A DNA stretch of 45,959 nucleotides from DATGXB01 sp035298905 (GTDB taxonomy: Bacteria; Cyanobacteriota; Cyanobacteriia; Cyanobacteriales; Nostocaceae), in NCBI GenBank assembly GCA_035298905.1, contig DATGXQ010000006.1, positions 1 through 45,959 of the forward strand. The letters are read 5' to 3'. A program made the position numbers and the translations under genes. Shown here in pieces: positions 32,547 through 41,307 of this stretch. The notes below the pieces were generated by a model. The model had not been told where the DNA came from. It did not search any database and worked only from the letters and a program-made list of their open reading frames with translations. Each line of letters opens with the position of its first letter. The stretch's first letter is position 1.

Positions 32547-34370
32547 TTAATTATTAGCTGCAACGGGTAAGAATCCACCTGCTTGCATTTTCCATAGCCT
32601 GTGGTATGCACCCCCACGTGCCAATAATTTAGTGTGCGTACCATCTTCGACAATTCGACCATGTTCAAACACTAAAATTCGATCAAGATGGGCAATGGTA
32701 GACAGTCGATGAGCAACTACAATTACCGTTTTTCCATGCATGGCTAAATCTAAGGTATCCTGAATCGCTTTTTCAGTAATTGAATCGAGGCTAGAGGTGG
32801 CTTCATCTAAAATCAGGATCGGTGCATCTTTAAGAATTACCCTAGCGATCGCAATGCGCTGTCTTTGTCCTCCAGATAGTTTAACACCTCGTTCTCCCAC
32901 CAGAGCATCATAACCTTCTTTGATTTGGCTGATAAAATCATGGGCATAAGCTTTGCGTGCTGCCTCAATTACTTCCTCATCAGTTGCATCTATGCGTCCG
33001 TAACGAATATTTTCTATCAATGTGCGATGAAATAAAGACGGGTCTTGAGGAATCAAGCTGATTTGCGAGTGTAGAGCATCTTGAGTCATGTCTCGAATAT
33101 CAACCCCATCAATCAGAATTTGCCCAGATTGGGGGTCAAATAGCCGCAAAATCAGATTCACAAAGGTAGATTTTCCTGAACCAGAAAAACCGACTAATCC
33201 CACCCGTTCACCTGGTTGGATAGTGATAGACAGATTCTCAAATACTTTTCTCCCTTCTGTGTAGCTGAAGTTGACTTGTTTAAACTCAATTTTACCTTGG
33301 GTAATAGGATAAGCGATCGCTTGTTCCCGATCAATCAACTCATGGGGTTGAACAATTGTGTAAACACCATTGGCAACATTACCGATATGTTCAAAGAACT
33401 CTAGAAAGCGTCGGCTTAAATTGCGGGCTTCACTGATGATTAATAACGACAAGCTGGTGGCTACTACAAAGTCAGCCGCAGCAATCTTCCCCTGACTCCA
33501 AAGAGACAGGGAGTAATACAAAGTACCAATTTTCAGAATGGCTGCTGAAATGAATTGAAACCAGCGAATTCGCTCTGAATACCAGTTGGATTTTCTCACT
33601 TCTTTGAGTTCTTGCTTTAATTGCTCATTCAAATAACGTCGCTCAAAACCCAGACGGGCAAACAGTCGGGTACTGCTGAGATTTGTCACCGCATCTACGA
33701 TGATGCCAGTTGTCTCACTTCTAGCGGCTGCGGCTCTACGAGAGTAAATTCGGCAGCGAGTAGCTAACCAGAACGAAATACTGATGAAGAGAACCGCCCA
33801 CACACCCACAAATGCAGCAAGAGGAGGATAGGCACGGTACAGTAAAATTGTGGAGACAATATACACGATAATTACAGACATAAATTCCGTAATCAACATC
33901 TGCATCGTCTGGGTGACACCCAAAGAAGCTTCACTAATGCGATGTGCCAAAGCCCCAGCAAAACTACTACTCAGGTAACGATGGGAATGATGTTGTAAGT
34001 AGGCGTATAGAGAACGGACAATGTGCTGGCGGTGGATGGGATGGAGGATAGTTTGCAACAGTCCCGCCGATCGCCCGAATATCACTTCACCCACACTTAA
34101 AGCAGTGAATAACATCAGGGGTTGACTCATAGCATCAAGAATGGGCTTGCTATCTCCCGTCGATCGCGTCACGCTGCGGATTATTTCCCCAATGGCATAA
34201 GGCAGCATAATACCACAGGTGGCGTGCAATGTCTCTAAAATGACCATTGCTACATACCACCAGCGAAACTGGTTCACGAAATAGCAAATGAACCTAAAAG
34301 TTGTATCAGGCAGATTTGGTGCATTAGCAGCACGTTGAAAAGATTTGGAAAGTCTCACCTTTTTTGTCAT
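32547..34370 (-). CDS. ABC transporter, fused permease and ATPase (type I exporter)
   Basis: 607 residues. The membrane domain (about 1-330) has about six spans, for example WYVAMVILETLHATCGIML near 37, FISISFWLATRCRIYSR, and LYYSLSLWSQGKIAAADFVV. The nucleotide-binding domain has Walker A GLVGFSGSGKST, the signature LSGGQRQRIAIARVI, Walker B APILILDEATSSLDS, and a switch histidine in VIVVAHRLSTI. It should act as a homodimer or with a half-transporter partner; lipid, peptide or drug export cannot be told apart. A possible terminator at 34418 separates it from the sulfur operon upstream. Confidence 0.93.
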   Translation of the reverse strand: MTKKVRLSKSFQRAANAPNLPDTTFRFICYFVNQFRWWYVAMVILETLHATCGIMLPYAIGEIIRSVTRSTGDSKPILDAMSQPLMLFTALSVGEVIFGRSAGLLQTILHPIHRQHIVRSLYAYLQHHSHRYLSSSFAGALAHRISEASLGVTQTMQMLITEFMSVIIVYIVSTILLYRAYPPLAAFVGVWAVLFISISFWLATRCRIYSRRAAAARSETTGIIVDAVTNLSSTRLFARLGFERRYLNEQLKQELKEVRKSNWYSERIRWFQFISAAILKIGTLYYSLSLWSQGKIAAADFVVATSLSLLIISEARNLSRRFLEFFEHIGNVANGVYTIVQPHELIDREQAIAYPITQGKIEFKQVNFSYTEGRKVFENLSITIQPGERVGLVGFSGSGKSTFVNLILRLFDPQSGQILIDGVDIRDMTQDALHSQISLIPQDPSLFHRTLIENIRYGRIDATDEEVIEAARKAYAHDFISQIKEGYDALVGERGVKLSGGQRQRIAIARVILKDAPILILDEATSSLDSITEKAIQDTLDLAMHGKTVIVVAHRLSTIAHLDRILVFEHGRIVEDGTHTKLLARGGAYHRLWKMQAGGFLPVAANN

Positions 34371-34417
34371 GAAAATCTATCTCGTAGTAACCAGTGGTTC
34401 TGAAAAATTAAAATGGA

Positions 34418-34432
34418 CGGCTGATCTAGCCG
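34418..34432 (-). terminator. Terminator after the sulfonate-type operon
   Basis: CGGCT-GATCT-AGCCG (34418-34422 with 34428-34432), which extends with a few more pairs. On the minus strand it is followed by ATTTTAATTTTTC. It lies between the binding-protein gene (stop 34548) and the ABC exporter gene. Confidence 0.65.
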
Positions 34433-34547
34433 CCCTATGGCGTTCAAGACTTTTTGCTGCAAGTAGTTCACGATCGCCTACTCGTCCTTTTTGCTAGGAA
34501 AGTGCTGATCACCTAGCTTGCTTGGGTGTAGCGGTATTGCGAATTGA

Positions 34548-35588
34548 CTAAACCATAATTTCTGGTGGTGTAATCGCAGCATATAAATCAGGCGGCAGTA
34601 ATGCTTCTTTAATATCAATTTTTTTGGGTATGACACCCGCTTCAAAAAACAAATCTGCTACACGCTGTTGCTCTGCTATTAGTGCTGGGCTTAAACCTCT
34701 GCGTCCTGCAAAAGTACGACGAGACATGACCCTGGCAGCTACATCTTCATCAAGTTTTTGTTCTTTGATGATCAGTTTTTTCACTTCATCTCGATTTGCA
34801 TCTGCCCATTTATCTAGGGCATGAAGTTCTTCAATAATAATTTTGAGCAAGCCAGGATTTTCTTGGGCAAACTTCCTATCAGCAACATAGTATGCACCAG
34901 GAGAATCTAGCCCAACAGAATCTTTAAGAACACGAATGCGACCCATCTTTTCGGCGATCGCATAGTGAGGATCACTGGTCATCCAAACGGGAATTTTTCC
35001 TTCTAGAAAAGCTGCCCGTGCTTCAATTGTCGGTATACTTTTAATTTTGATATCGTTAATTGTCAAACCAATTGACTGTAACGCTCTGAGAATAAAATAG
35101 TGTGATGCCGAGCCTTTTTGAAAATATACCTCTTGCCCCTTAATCTCCTCAAACTTTTGCAGTGGAGATTCTGGTGGTACAGCAATCACACTACTTCTCC
35201 CTGTCGTTGGTGTTCTTTGTGTACCAACAACATAAACCAGGTCTGAACCAGCGACTTGGGCAAAAATCGGTGGCGTTTCGCCAACTGATCCTATATCAAC
35301 CTTACCCGCACGCATCCCTTCCATGAGTTGCGGCCCTTGGACAAATTGCAACCACTCTACCTTAATTCCCAGTGGTTCTAAGCGTTTTTCTAAAACTTGG
35401 CGATTGCGGACAAGATCCCCTGCACTTTGATAACCCATGCGTAGTACCTTCACTTTTATCCCCAAGGAATTGGTACTATTCGCTACATTTTGTTGGCTCT
35501 GTTGGCTACAACTTCCCAACATATATGCCAAAGAAAAACCACCCACACTAGATGTAGCAAAATTGAGAAAACGACGGCGGTTAATCAT
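34548..35588 (-). CDS. Sulfonate/nitrate/taurine-type ABC binding lipoprotein (SsuA-like)
   Basis: 346 residues. The N-terminus has a Tat motif (NRRRFLNF) and a lipobox, with Cys27 in YMLGSC, so it is exported folded and anchored. The mature part is a periplasmic-binding protein of the SsuA/TauA kind: VKVLRMGYQSAGDLVRNRQV, GKVDIGSVGETPPIFAQ (S/T-rich ligand loop), and PGAYYVADRKFAQENPG. The ligand is probably an organosulfonate or related anion, by family. No permease (SsuC) or ATPase (SsuB) lies next to it; it must use subunits encoded elsewhere. Last gene of the 34.5-40.8 kb minus-strand operon, with a terminator after it. Confidence 0.88.
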   Translation of the reverse strand: MINRRRFLNFATSSVGGFSLAYMLGSCSQQSQQNVANSTNSLGIKVKVLRMGYQSAGDLVRNRQVLEKRLEPLGIKVEWLQFVQGPQLMEGMRAGKVDIGSVGETPPIFAQVAGSDLVYVVGTQRTPTTGRSSVIAVPPESPLQKFEEIKGQEVYFQKGSASHYFILRALQSIGLTINDIKIKSIPTIEARAAFLEGKIPVWMTSDPHYAIAEKMGRIRVLKDSVGLDSPGAYYVADRKFAQENPGLLKIIIEELHALDKWADANRDEVKKLIIKEQKLDEDVAARVMSRRTFAGRRGLSPALIAEQQRVADLFFEAGVIPKKIDIKEALLPPDLYAAITPPEIMV

Positions 35589-35619
35589 AAGTAGTCGTAC
35601 AGCATTAAATTTACAAATA

Positions 35620-35742
35620 GGGAAAGGGAGATGAGGAGATGGGGAGATGGGGAGAAGAAGAGAGGGGTGACACGGAGAGGGGAGAGGGGAGAATTTTCTG
35701 TATTTCTTTCTCCGCGTCCCCGCGTCTCTTCTGCCTCCTTGA
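35620..35742. repeat. STRR and inverted GC-rich repeat
   Basis: GGGGAGAT units (35628-35656), then GACACGGAGAGGGGAGAG, and later CTCCGCGTCCCCGCGTCTC. These form complementary arms. It separates the aldo/keto reductase from the binding-protein gene and may attenuate or process the mRNA. Confidence 0.5.
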
Positions 35743-35743
35743 A

Positions 35744-36742
35744 CTAGCGCAAAGAATCTCCCTTGCGGTACTCGGCAGTGAGGTCGTCTAGTTTTTGTTT
35801 GAGAGCATCATCAAGTTTTAGTTCCACTGCTTTGAGAGTTTCAATCAGTTGTTCTGGACGGCTAGCACCGATGATTGGGGCGGTAATAACAGGATTAGAT
35901 AACACCCAAGCTACTGCCAAAGTGGTAAGGGAAAATCCAGCCAGATCCGCCACTGTACGTAATTCCTCAACTGTATTAAACTCCCGCTCATGCCAGTAAC
36001 GCTCTTGATAACGTTCTGCGGCTGTACCGAGAGTAAAACGAGTGCCTGATGTGGGACCTTGAGCAAGGCTATGTTTACCGGTCAACAAACCACCAGCTAA
36101 GGGATTGTAAGGAATTACGCCTAATCCTTCCTCTTGGGCTAAAGGCAATAATTCGCGCTCAATTTCTCGGAATAACAGATTGTAGCGGGGCTGAACGGAG
36201 ACAAAACGAGTGAGATTTCGCACATCAGCACGACCCAAGGCGCGGCTGAGTCGATATGCTAAGAAATTAGAAACACCAATGTAGCGTGCTTTGCCCGTAC
36301 GGACTACTGTATCTAATGCCTCCAAAGTCTCATCAAGCGGGGTTGAAGCGTCGTCAGAGTGTAATTGATACAAATCAACATAATCAGTTCCCAGCCTACG
36401 GAGGGAAGCATCGATCGCATCTAAAATATGTTTGCGTGAAGCACCCTGATTCCAAGGTGCAGACCCAACCCGACCGACACACTTAGTAGCTAGGATAAAA
36501 TGTTCCCGTTTACCCTTGAGCCAGCGTCCGATAATTTCCTCAGTACGTCCAGCTGTAGCTAGACCACCCCCAAGGGGATAAACATCGGCTGTATCCAGAA
36601 AGTTGATTCCCTCATCAGCAGCAGTATCTAGAATCCGCCAGGAAGTCTCTTCATCTGTCTGTAATCCAAAGGTCATCGTACCAAGACAGAGACGGGAAAC
36701 TGTCAAACCGGTTTTACCGAGCTTAGTTGTTGGTAAAGTCAC
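35744..36742 (-). CDS. Aldo/keto reductase
   Basis: 332 residues from the GTG at 36742, which has a strong Shine-Dalgarno (GAGGGAAGG). There is no ATG near, and the frame continues through a TTG at 36763. Signatures: GINFLDTADVYPLGGG (catalytic Asp and Tyr), HFILATKCVGR (Lys), DYVDLYQLHSDD (His), and the NADPH site PIIGASRPEQLIE. This fits AKR11/12-type enzymes reducing carbonyls with NADPH. It is downstream of the esterase in the putative organosulfur operon, so it may reduce an aldehyde product of the monooxygenase, but that is inference. Confidence 0.92.
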   Translation of the reverse strand: MTLPTTKLGKTGLTVSRLCLGTMTFGLQTDEETSWRILDTAADEGINFLDTADVYPLGGGLATAGRTEEIIGRWLKGKREHFILATKCVGRVGSAPWNQGASRKHILDAIDASLRRLGTDYVDLYQLHSDDASTPLDETLEALDTVVRTGKARYIGVSNFLAYRLSRALGRADVRNLTRFVSVQPRYNLLFREIERELLPLAQEEGLGVIPYNPLAGGLLTGKHSLAQGPTSGTRFTLGTAAERYQERYWHEREFNTVEELRTVADLAGFSLTTLAVAWVLSNPVITAPIIGASRPEQLIETLKAVELKLDDALKQKLDDLTAEYRKGDSLR

Positions 36743-36892
36743 GTCCCTTCCCTCAAAATTCAAAATTCAAAATTCAAAATTCAAAAAGCCAGATTTTACA
36801 AAGGTTATTCAGGATGAAAAATATTCATCTGCGTTTATCTGCGTCTATCTGCGTTAAAAATTCATCACCCTATTTTCTTGAGCAATACCCAG

Positions 36893-37543
36893 TTAAGCCA
36901 CTACAGAAGCTTGACGAATACTCTGTGAAATCAGCCACTGTTGCAATTTCGCATCACTGTAAACTTCATCAGCAATAAAATGGTCGCCATCAGGCAGCAC
37001 GGTAAAATCTACTTTTCCCCCTAGCCCGCGCAAGGTATCGACAATCTGCTGTGTATCATCAATTGACAGTTTTTCGTCTTTTCCACCTTGGAATATCTGA
37101 ATAGGAATTTCCTTGAGTGCAGCCAGTTGGCTTGTTTCCAATGTCTTTGGTACACGACCAGAAACCGCGACCAAACCGGCAAAACGACCAGGATGGGAAG
37201 CGGCAATATGCCATGCTCCAGCCGTACCTAAACTGAATCCAGACAAGATGATACGGGACGGATCTATGGCTTGGGAAGCAATCAGTTCATCAAGCAAAGC
37301 AATTATATCCGACTCTCGATCGACCCAAGTCTGTCCTTCATTAATCTGGGGTGCGACGAAGAAATAAGGTAATGGGCTGGATATATCTACAAAACGGGGT
37401 AAACCCCATTTCAATAGTAGATTTAGATCCGTGCCTCTGTCTCGCGCTCCATGCAGAAATAACACCAGGGGGGCTGGTTTTTGCGTATCAGCAGCAGGAG
37501 AAAAAAGATAAGGCAATGAACCGGAGTGTTTTTCTATAGGCAT
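36893..37543 (-). CDS. Alpha/beta hydrolase (phospholipase/carboxylesterase-like)
   Basis: 216 residues. LVLFLHGARDRGTDLNLLLK gives the oxyanion region. The catalytic triad candidates are Ser104 in SGFSLGTAG, Asp156 in GGKDEKL, and His188 in PDGDHF. There is no signal peptide. It belongs to the PlpD/DLH-type carboxylesterases of the AB_hydrolase_2 kind; the substrate is unknown. It lies between amidohydrolase and aldo/keto reductase on the same strand (gaps 127 and about 150 bp). The gap to the next gene holds ATTCAAA tandem repeats (36757-36786). Confidence 0.88.
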   Translation of the reverse strand: MPIEKHSGSLPYLFSPAADTQKPAPLVLFLHGARDRGTDLNLLLKWGLPRFVDISSPLPYFFVAPQINEGQTWVDRESDIIALLDELIASQAIDPSRIILSGFSLGTAGAWHIAASHPGRFAGLVAVSGRVPKTLETSQLAALKEIPIQIFQGGKDEKLSIDDTQQIVDTLRGLGGKVDFTVLPDGDHFIADEVYSDAKLQQWLISQSIRQASVVA

Positions 37544-37670
37544 AGTTTTAATTCCTGAAGTGTTTGATTGGAGATGATTAGGAACTGGGGACTAGGAAAA
37601 ATCCAGCCCCCGTTAATAGTGGAACCCCTGTATTGATTGATGAAACTTTATACAAAACCTCTGCTGTGGC

Positions 37671-39209
37671 TTAAGCTACTACTAAGCTCTTATCTAGCGT
37701 TTGAGATTCGATGTTACTTACTTTGGATTCGAGCGCTGTTCCTTTAAAGAAGTTGGGATTGGCTTGGGTGTAGAACTTATAAGGATTGCCAAACACATAA
37801 GCCTTAAAGTCAGCTTCAGTAATCACCCCTTCTCTGACCAAATCCCAGCTTTCAGCCAGTGGGCTGGTGAGGTCGGGTACATCCCAGTGACCAACATCAG
37901 AGGAATAAATGGCGTTGATTTTCACACCCAAAGGATTGGCTTTGTCGTTGAATGCTGCCCCGATGGTGCGATCGTCCGACTCTGAACCAAAGAAGAAACT
38001 GTTCACCCAGCGATCGCGGATATCTTCAATTGTTTCAATACCTGCGGCGGCAAAGTCTTCTAGTTCGCTGCCAATGGGTGAGCGGCTATGACGGTTGAAG
38101 GAAGAACCTAAGACGCTCTTAGTTAATTCTTCTTTAGTCAGAGGATGTGCTTGCAGGAACTCACTACCAAACTTTTCAAATAATGCGAATAACTCATCAG
38201 CATTGGTGAGTTCTGGGTTATAGTTTTGCAGGTCTTTGATATTACGTTTGGAGAAGCGATCGACCAAATGAATATAGACATGTGCGCCCCAATCAGCACC
38301 ACCTTCTAACATCGCTACTCGCAACTGTGGGAAACGCTTGGTTACACCACCAAAGAATAACGCTTTAGCAAAAGCTTGAGAACCATCAGCAAAATGACCG
38401 ATGTGGTTATTCATGTAGTTACTGATGGAGGAGCGCCCAGTCCAACCTTGACTGCCATAGTGGGTAGTAATGGGTACACCTAGTTCTACAGCTTTAGCCC
38501 AGAAGGGATCGTAGTCGTATTCACTATCTAAGCCGTAAAAGTCGATATAGGAAGCATATTTGGCGATTTCTGGGAATTGCTCTGGAGGATATTTATCAGC
38601 GATCGCCTTGATTGGTCGTTTCACACCACCAGGAATATTAGCAACTTTTAGTCCTAGTGTTTTTACGGCAAATTCTAATTCTTCAATGGCTTCTTGGGGA
38701 GTAGTCATCGGAATACCAGCTACCACCGTCAGGCGATCGCTATATTTACGATACAAGTCAGCATGATAGTGGTTAACTGCTCGTTGTAGTGCTTGCCGAT
38801 GCTCTGGTTTTGCTCCAGCAGGTGCGAGGACATTATTAGGAAACAACACTGAATAGTCTGATCCTTGCTCTGCTTGACGTTCATAGAGCAGTTCAGGCAA
38901 GGTGTAAGTAGCTAAATCCAGGGTATTACGGGTAACTCTAGCCCACCAAGGAGAGCGAATTGTGCGATTATATTGCCGTTCTTCTGGAGTTTGTTGATAC
39001 CAATCTTTACCATTGACTTTGGAATTCAGACGAGAAGCTTCTGCTTTACGTAATTCATCTACGAGTTTCGCACCACCGTAATTAGCAATATAATCTTCAA
39101 GAGCTGGTGTGAAATCATTAGTATGAATGTCAGTATCAATGACCGGATAATCAAGGGTAGCTCTGATAGCAGCAGAGGGTGAAGTCTTTAAACGGCTATA
39201 TTCAGTCAT
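37671..39209 (-). CDS. Amidohydrolase family protein (metal-dependent hydrolase, TIM-barrel)
   Basis: 512 residues. The N-terminal metal motif is DYPVIDTDIHTND (DxH, amidohydrolase_2 type). Later THYGSQGWTG, VAMLEGGADWGAHVYIH and YSSDVGHWDVPD (H/D of the barrel) support it. Related enzymes decarboxylate or hydrolyse cyclic or aromatic substrates. Starts with ATG after AAGGAAAA. It is the second gene of the operon, between the flavin monooxygenase and the esterase, so it probably acts on the same compound as they do. Confidence 0.88.
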   Translation of the reverse strand: MTEYSRLKTSPSAAIRATLDYPVIDTDIHTNDFTPALEDYIANYGGAKLVDELRKAEASRLNSKVNGKDWYQQTPEERQYNRTIRSPWWARVTRNTLDLATYTLPELLYERQAEQGSDYSVLFPNNVLAPAGAKPEHRQALQRAVNHYHADLYRKYSDRLTVVAGIPMTTPQEAIEELEFAVKTLGLKVANIPGGVKRPIKAIADKYPPEQFPEIAKYASYIDFYGLDSEYDYDPFWAKAVELGVPITTHYGSQGWTGRSSISNYMNNHIGHFADGSQAFAKALFFGGVTKRFPQLRVAMLEGGADWGAHVYIHLVDRFSKRNIKDLQNYNPELTNADELFALFEKFGSEFLQAHPLTKEELTKSVLGSSFNRHSRSPIGSELEDFAAAGIETIEDIRDRWVNSFFFGSESDDRTIGAAFNDKANPLGVKINAIYSSDVGHWDVPDLTSPLAESWDLVREGVITEADFKAYVFGNPYKFYTQANPNFFKGTALESKVSNIESQTLDKSLVVA

Positions 39210-39266
39210 GTTTTTTTCCTTGTTAAATTAAGAGTTTTGTTAGAAAACAGATTTCTTGTTTCTTTA

Positions 39267-39294
39267 GTAGAGACGTTCCATGGAACGTCTCTAC
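39267..39294. repeat. Perfect 28-bp palindrome
   Basis: Each half is GTAGAGACGTTCCA; the second half is its exact reverse complement. It lies between the monooxygenase and amidohydrolase genes (gap 220 bp). Such palindromes with GTAGAGACG ends recur in Nostoc genomes (from memory). It can fold as a 14-bp stem in RNA. Confidence 0.75.
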
Positions 39295-39429
39295 AGCTTT
39301 GTTAACTGGATGGTTATTTCTACTAGGCTGTACCAGTTAATTTCTTTACAAGTTATTGGAGGCGATCGGCAAAATTTGCACTTTAAAAGATGTGGCTTAA
39401 TCATTCTGTGAAAAATTGGAAAAATCTAT

Positions 39430-40794
39430 TTAGACTAATGCCAATTCTTGCTCTTTCTGTTTGATAGCAAAACGATTCTCTGGACGGCTTAAGCCCAGGT
39501 TTTCACGCAATGTCTGACCCTCGTATTCAGTACGGAATAAACCGCGTTTTTGAAGAATGGGAATTACTAAATTTACAAAGTCATCTAATCCTGTTGGTAA
39601 AACTGGTGGCATGATATTAAAACCATCTGCTGCCCCGTTGTTAAACCATTCTTCTAACTGGTCGGCAATACTTTCAGGAGTACCGATGATGGTGCGATGA
39701 CCGCGTGCAGTAGCTAAGGCAAGATACAATTGGCGTAGTGTTAGAGAACCACGTTGAGCTAAATCTTTAACGAGTTTGAGACGACTTTTGTTGGTGTTGG
39801 TGTCGTTGGGCAGTTCAGGTGCTGGATCATCTAGGGAATATTTCGACAAATCCACACCTTTGTAATAGTTCTTTAAAATACCCCAGGCGACATCAGGATG
39901 AATTAAAGATTGTAGGAATTTGTACTTTTCCTGAGCTTCTTCTTCAGTCCGGCCAATGATGGGAAAAGCCCCAGGCATGATTTTCAGATCGTCTGGCGAT
40001 CGCCCATATTTTGCTAATCTACCTTTGACATCGGCATAAAATTCCTGAGCATCAGCGAGGGTTTGATTGGCGGTGAAAATCACTTCCGCAGTACGCGCCG
40101 CTAAGTCTCTGCCAGCTTCAGATGCTCCAGCCTGGACAATCACTGGATAACCTTGGGGCGGACGGCCAACGTTCAAAGGTCCCCTAACAGAAAAATGTTT
40201 ACCTTTGTGGTTGAGTATATGCAGTTTATCGGGTTCAAAATAGATACCAGATTCTCTGTCACGAATGAAGGCATCATCATCCCAACTATCCCACAACCCC
40301 TTGACTACTTCTACAAACTCCTCAGCCCGTTCATAACGCTGGTTGTGTTCTGGGTGATGTTCTAGTCCGAAATTAGCAGCCGCATTCTCATTGCCGGTAG
40401 TGACTACATTCCAACCAGCCCGCCCCTTACTCAAATGATCCAAAGAAGCAAACTTCCGCGCCAGAGTGTAGGGTTCTTCATAAGTGGTAGAAGCAGTAGC
40501 AATAAAGCCAATGTTTTGGGTAACGGAAGACAAAGCAGAAAAGAGGGTAACAGGCTCAAAATGCACCAGCTTACCATTGCGTTTTTGAGTTTCTGGAGAA
40601 CCACCCCAAACTCCAGGGCTATCCGCCAGAAAAACTGCATCAAACAAACCACGTTCGGCGGTTTGGGTAATTTCTTTGTAATGCTCAAAATTGAAACCTG
40701 CATCTGCTCGTGAATCGGGATGTAACCAAGCAGCAACATGGTGTCCAGTGGCTTGAATAAATGCACCTAAACGAAATTTGCGTGTTTTGCTCAT
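39430..40794 (-). CDS. LLM-class flavin-dependent monooxygenase (NtaA/DszA/DmoA type)
   Basis: 454 residues, the usual length for this FMNH2-dependent subfamily. Signatures: LGAFIQATGHHVAAWLHPDS near 9-28, ERGLFDAVFLADSPG, STTYEEPYTLARKFASLDHL with GRAGWNVVTT, and EFVEVVKGLWDSWDDDAF. Family members cleave C-S or C-N bonds in sulfonates, dimethyl sulfide or nitrilotriacetate. The flavin reductase partner is not seen here. Good Shine-Dalgarno (AGGAAAG). It is first in the minus-strand operon that ends at the SsuA-like binding protein, and a MITE-like repeat lies 44 bp upstream. Confidence 0.92.
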   Translation of the reverse strand: MSKTRKFRLGAFIQATGHHVAAWLHPDSRADAGFNFEHYKEITQTAERGLFDAVFLADSPGVWGGSPETQKRNGKLVHFEPVTLFSALSSVTQNIGFIATASTTYEEPYTLARKFASLDHLSKGRAGWNVVTTGNENAAANFGLEHHPEHNQRYERAEEFVEVVKGLWDSWDDDAFIRDRESGIYFEPDKLHILNHKGKHFSVRGPLNVGRPPQGYPVIVQAGASEAGRDLAARTAEVIFTANQTLADAQEFYADVKGRLAKYGRSPDDLKIMPGAFPIIGRTEEEAQEKYKFLQSLIHPDVAWGILKNYYKGVDLSKYSLDDPAPELPNDTNTNKSRLKLVKDLAQRGSLTLRQLYLALATARGHRTIIGTPESIADQLEEWFNNGAADGFNIMPPVLPTGLDDFVNLVIPILQKRGLFRTEYEGQTLRENLGLSRPENRFAIKQKEQELALV

Positions 40795-41307
40795 AAGCTT
40801 TTTCTTTCCTGCGGTCTGGCTTTTAGCTAATGGCTTCTACAGCAGGGAACAGGGAACAGGGAACAGGGAACAGATATGAAAGTCTCTTAGCATAAAGCTT
40901 TGTTCCTAAAATTTGTACCTCATTTACCTGAAATCTGCTGTAATACAGCGTCATACCAATTCAAAATTCAAAATTCAAAATAAAGCCCACTAATTGCTTT
41001 ACAAACAATGAAATCGTTTAACTGTTAGTAGGGTTAATATCATGACAAGATGAGGGTGGTGCTGTCGAATTACCACAAATTTATGTAGCAATCTGACTTA
41101 GCAGATACAGCTTACACAGAAAGACCCAAAAAAGTATGTATTGATGATCACAATATTATGAATTACTAATTATTAGATTCTCTAACATTAAGTATTGCAA
41201 AGTAATTGAGCAGACCCAGGAAGGGGGGACACAGACAAAGAATAGTGTTAATGTGCTAGTTCAGAATCAATTACATATCAACCTTTGGCAATCCCAAATC
41301 GAAAAGT
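40795..41307. other. Divergent gap between monooxygenase operon and mtnA
   Basis: Contains the 105-bp MITE-like repeat at 40838-40942 and ATTCAAA tandem units (40958-40980). The promoters of both divergent transcripts must be here. I see no RNA gene and no clear regulator site. Confidence 0.5.
40838..40942 (-). repeat. MITE-like repeat, copy 4
   Basis: The same 105-bp element as at 8950, in opposite orientation and almost identical: TACAGCAG, four GGGAACA units, AAAGCTTTGTTCC, and GAAATCTGCTGTA at the far end. Confidence 0.8.
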
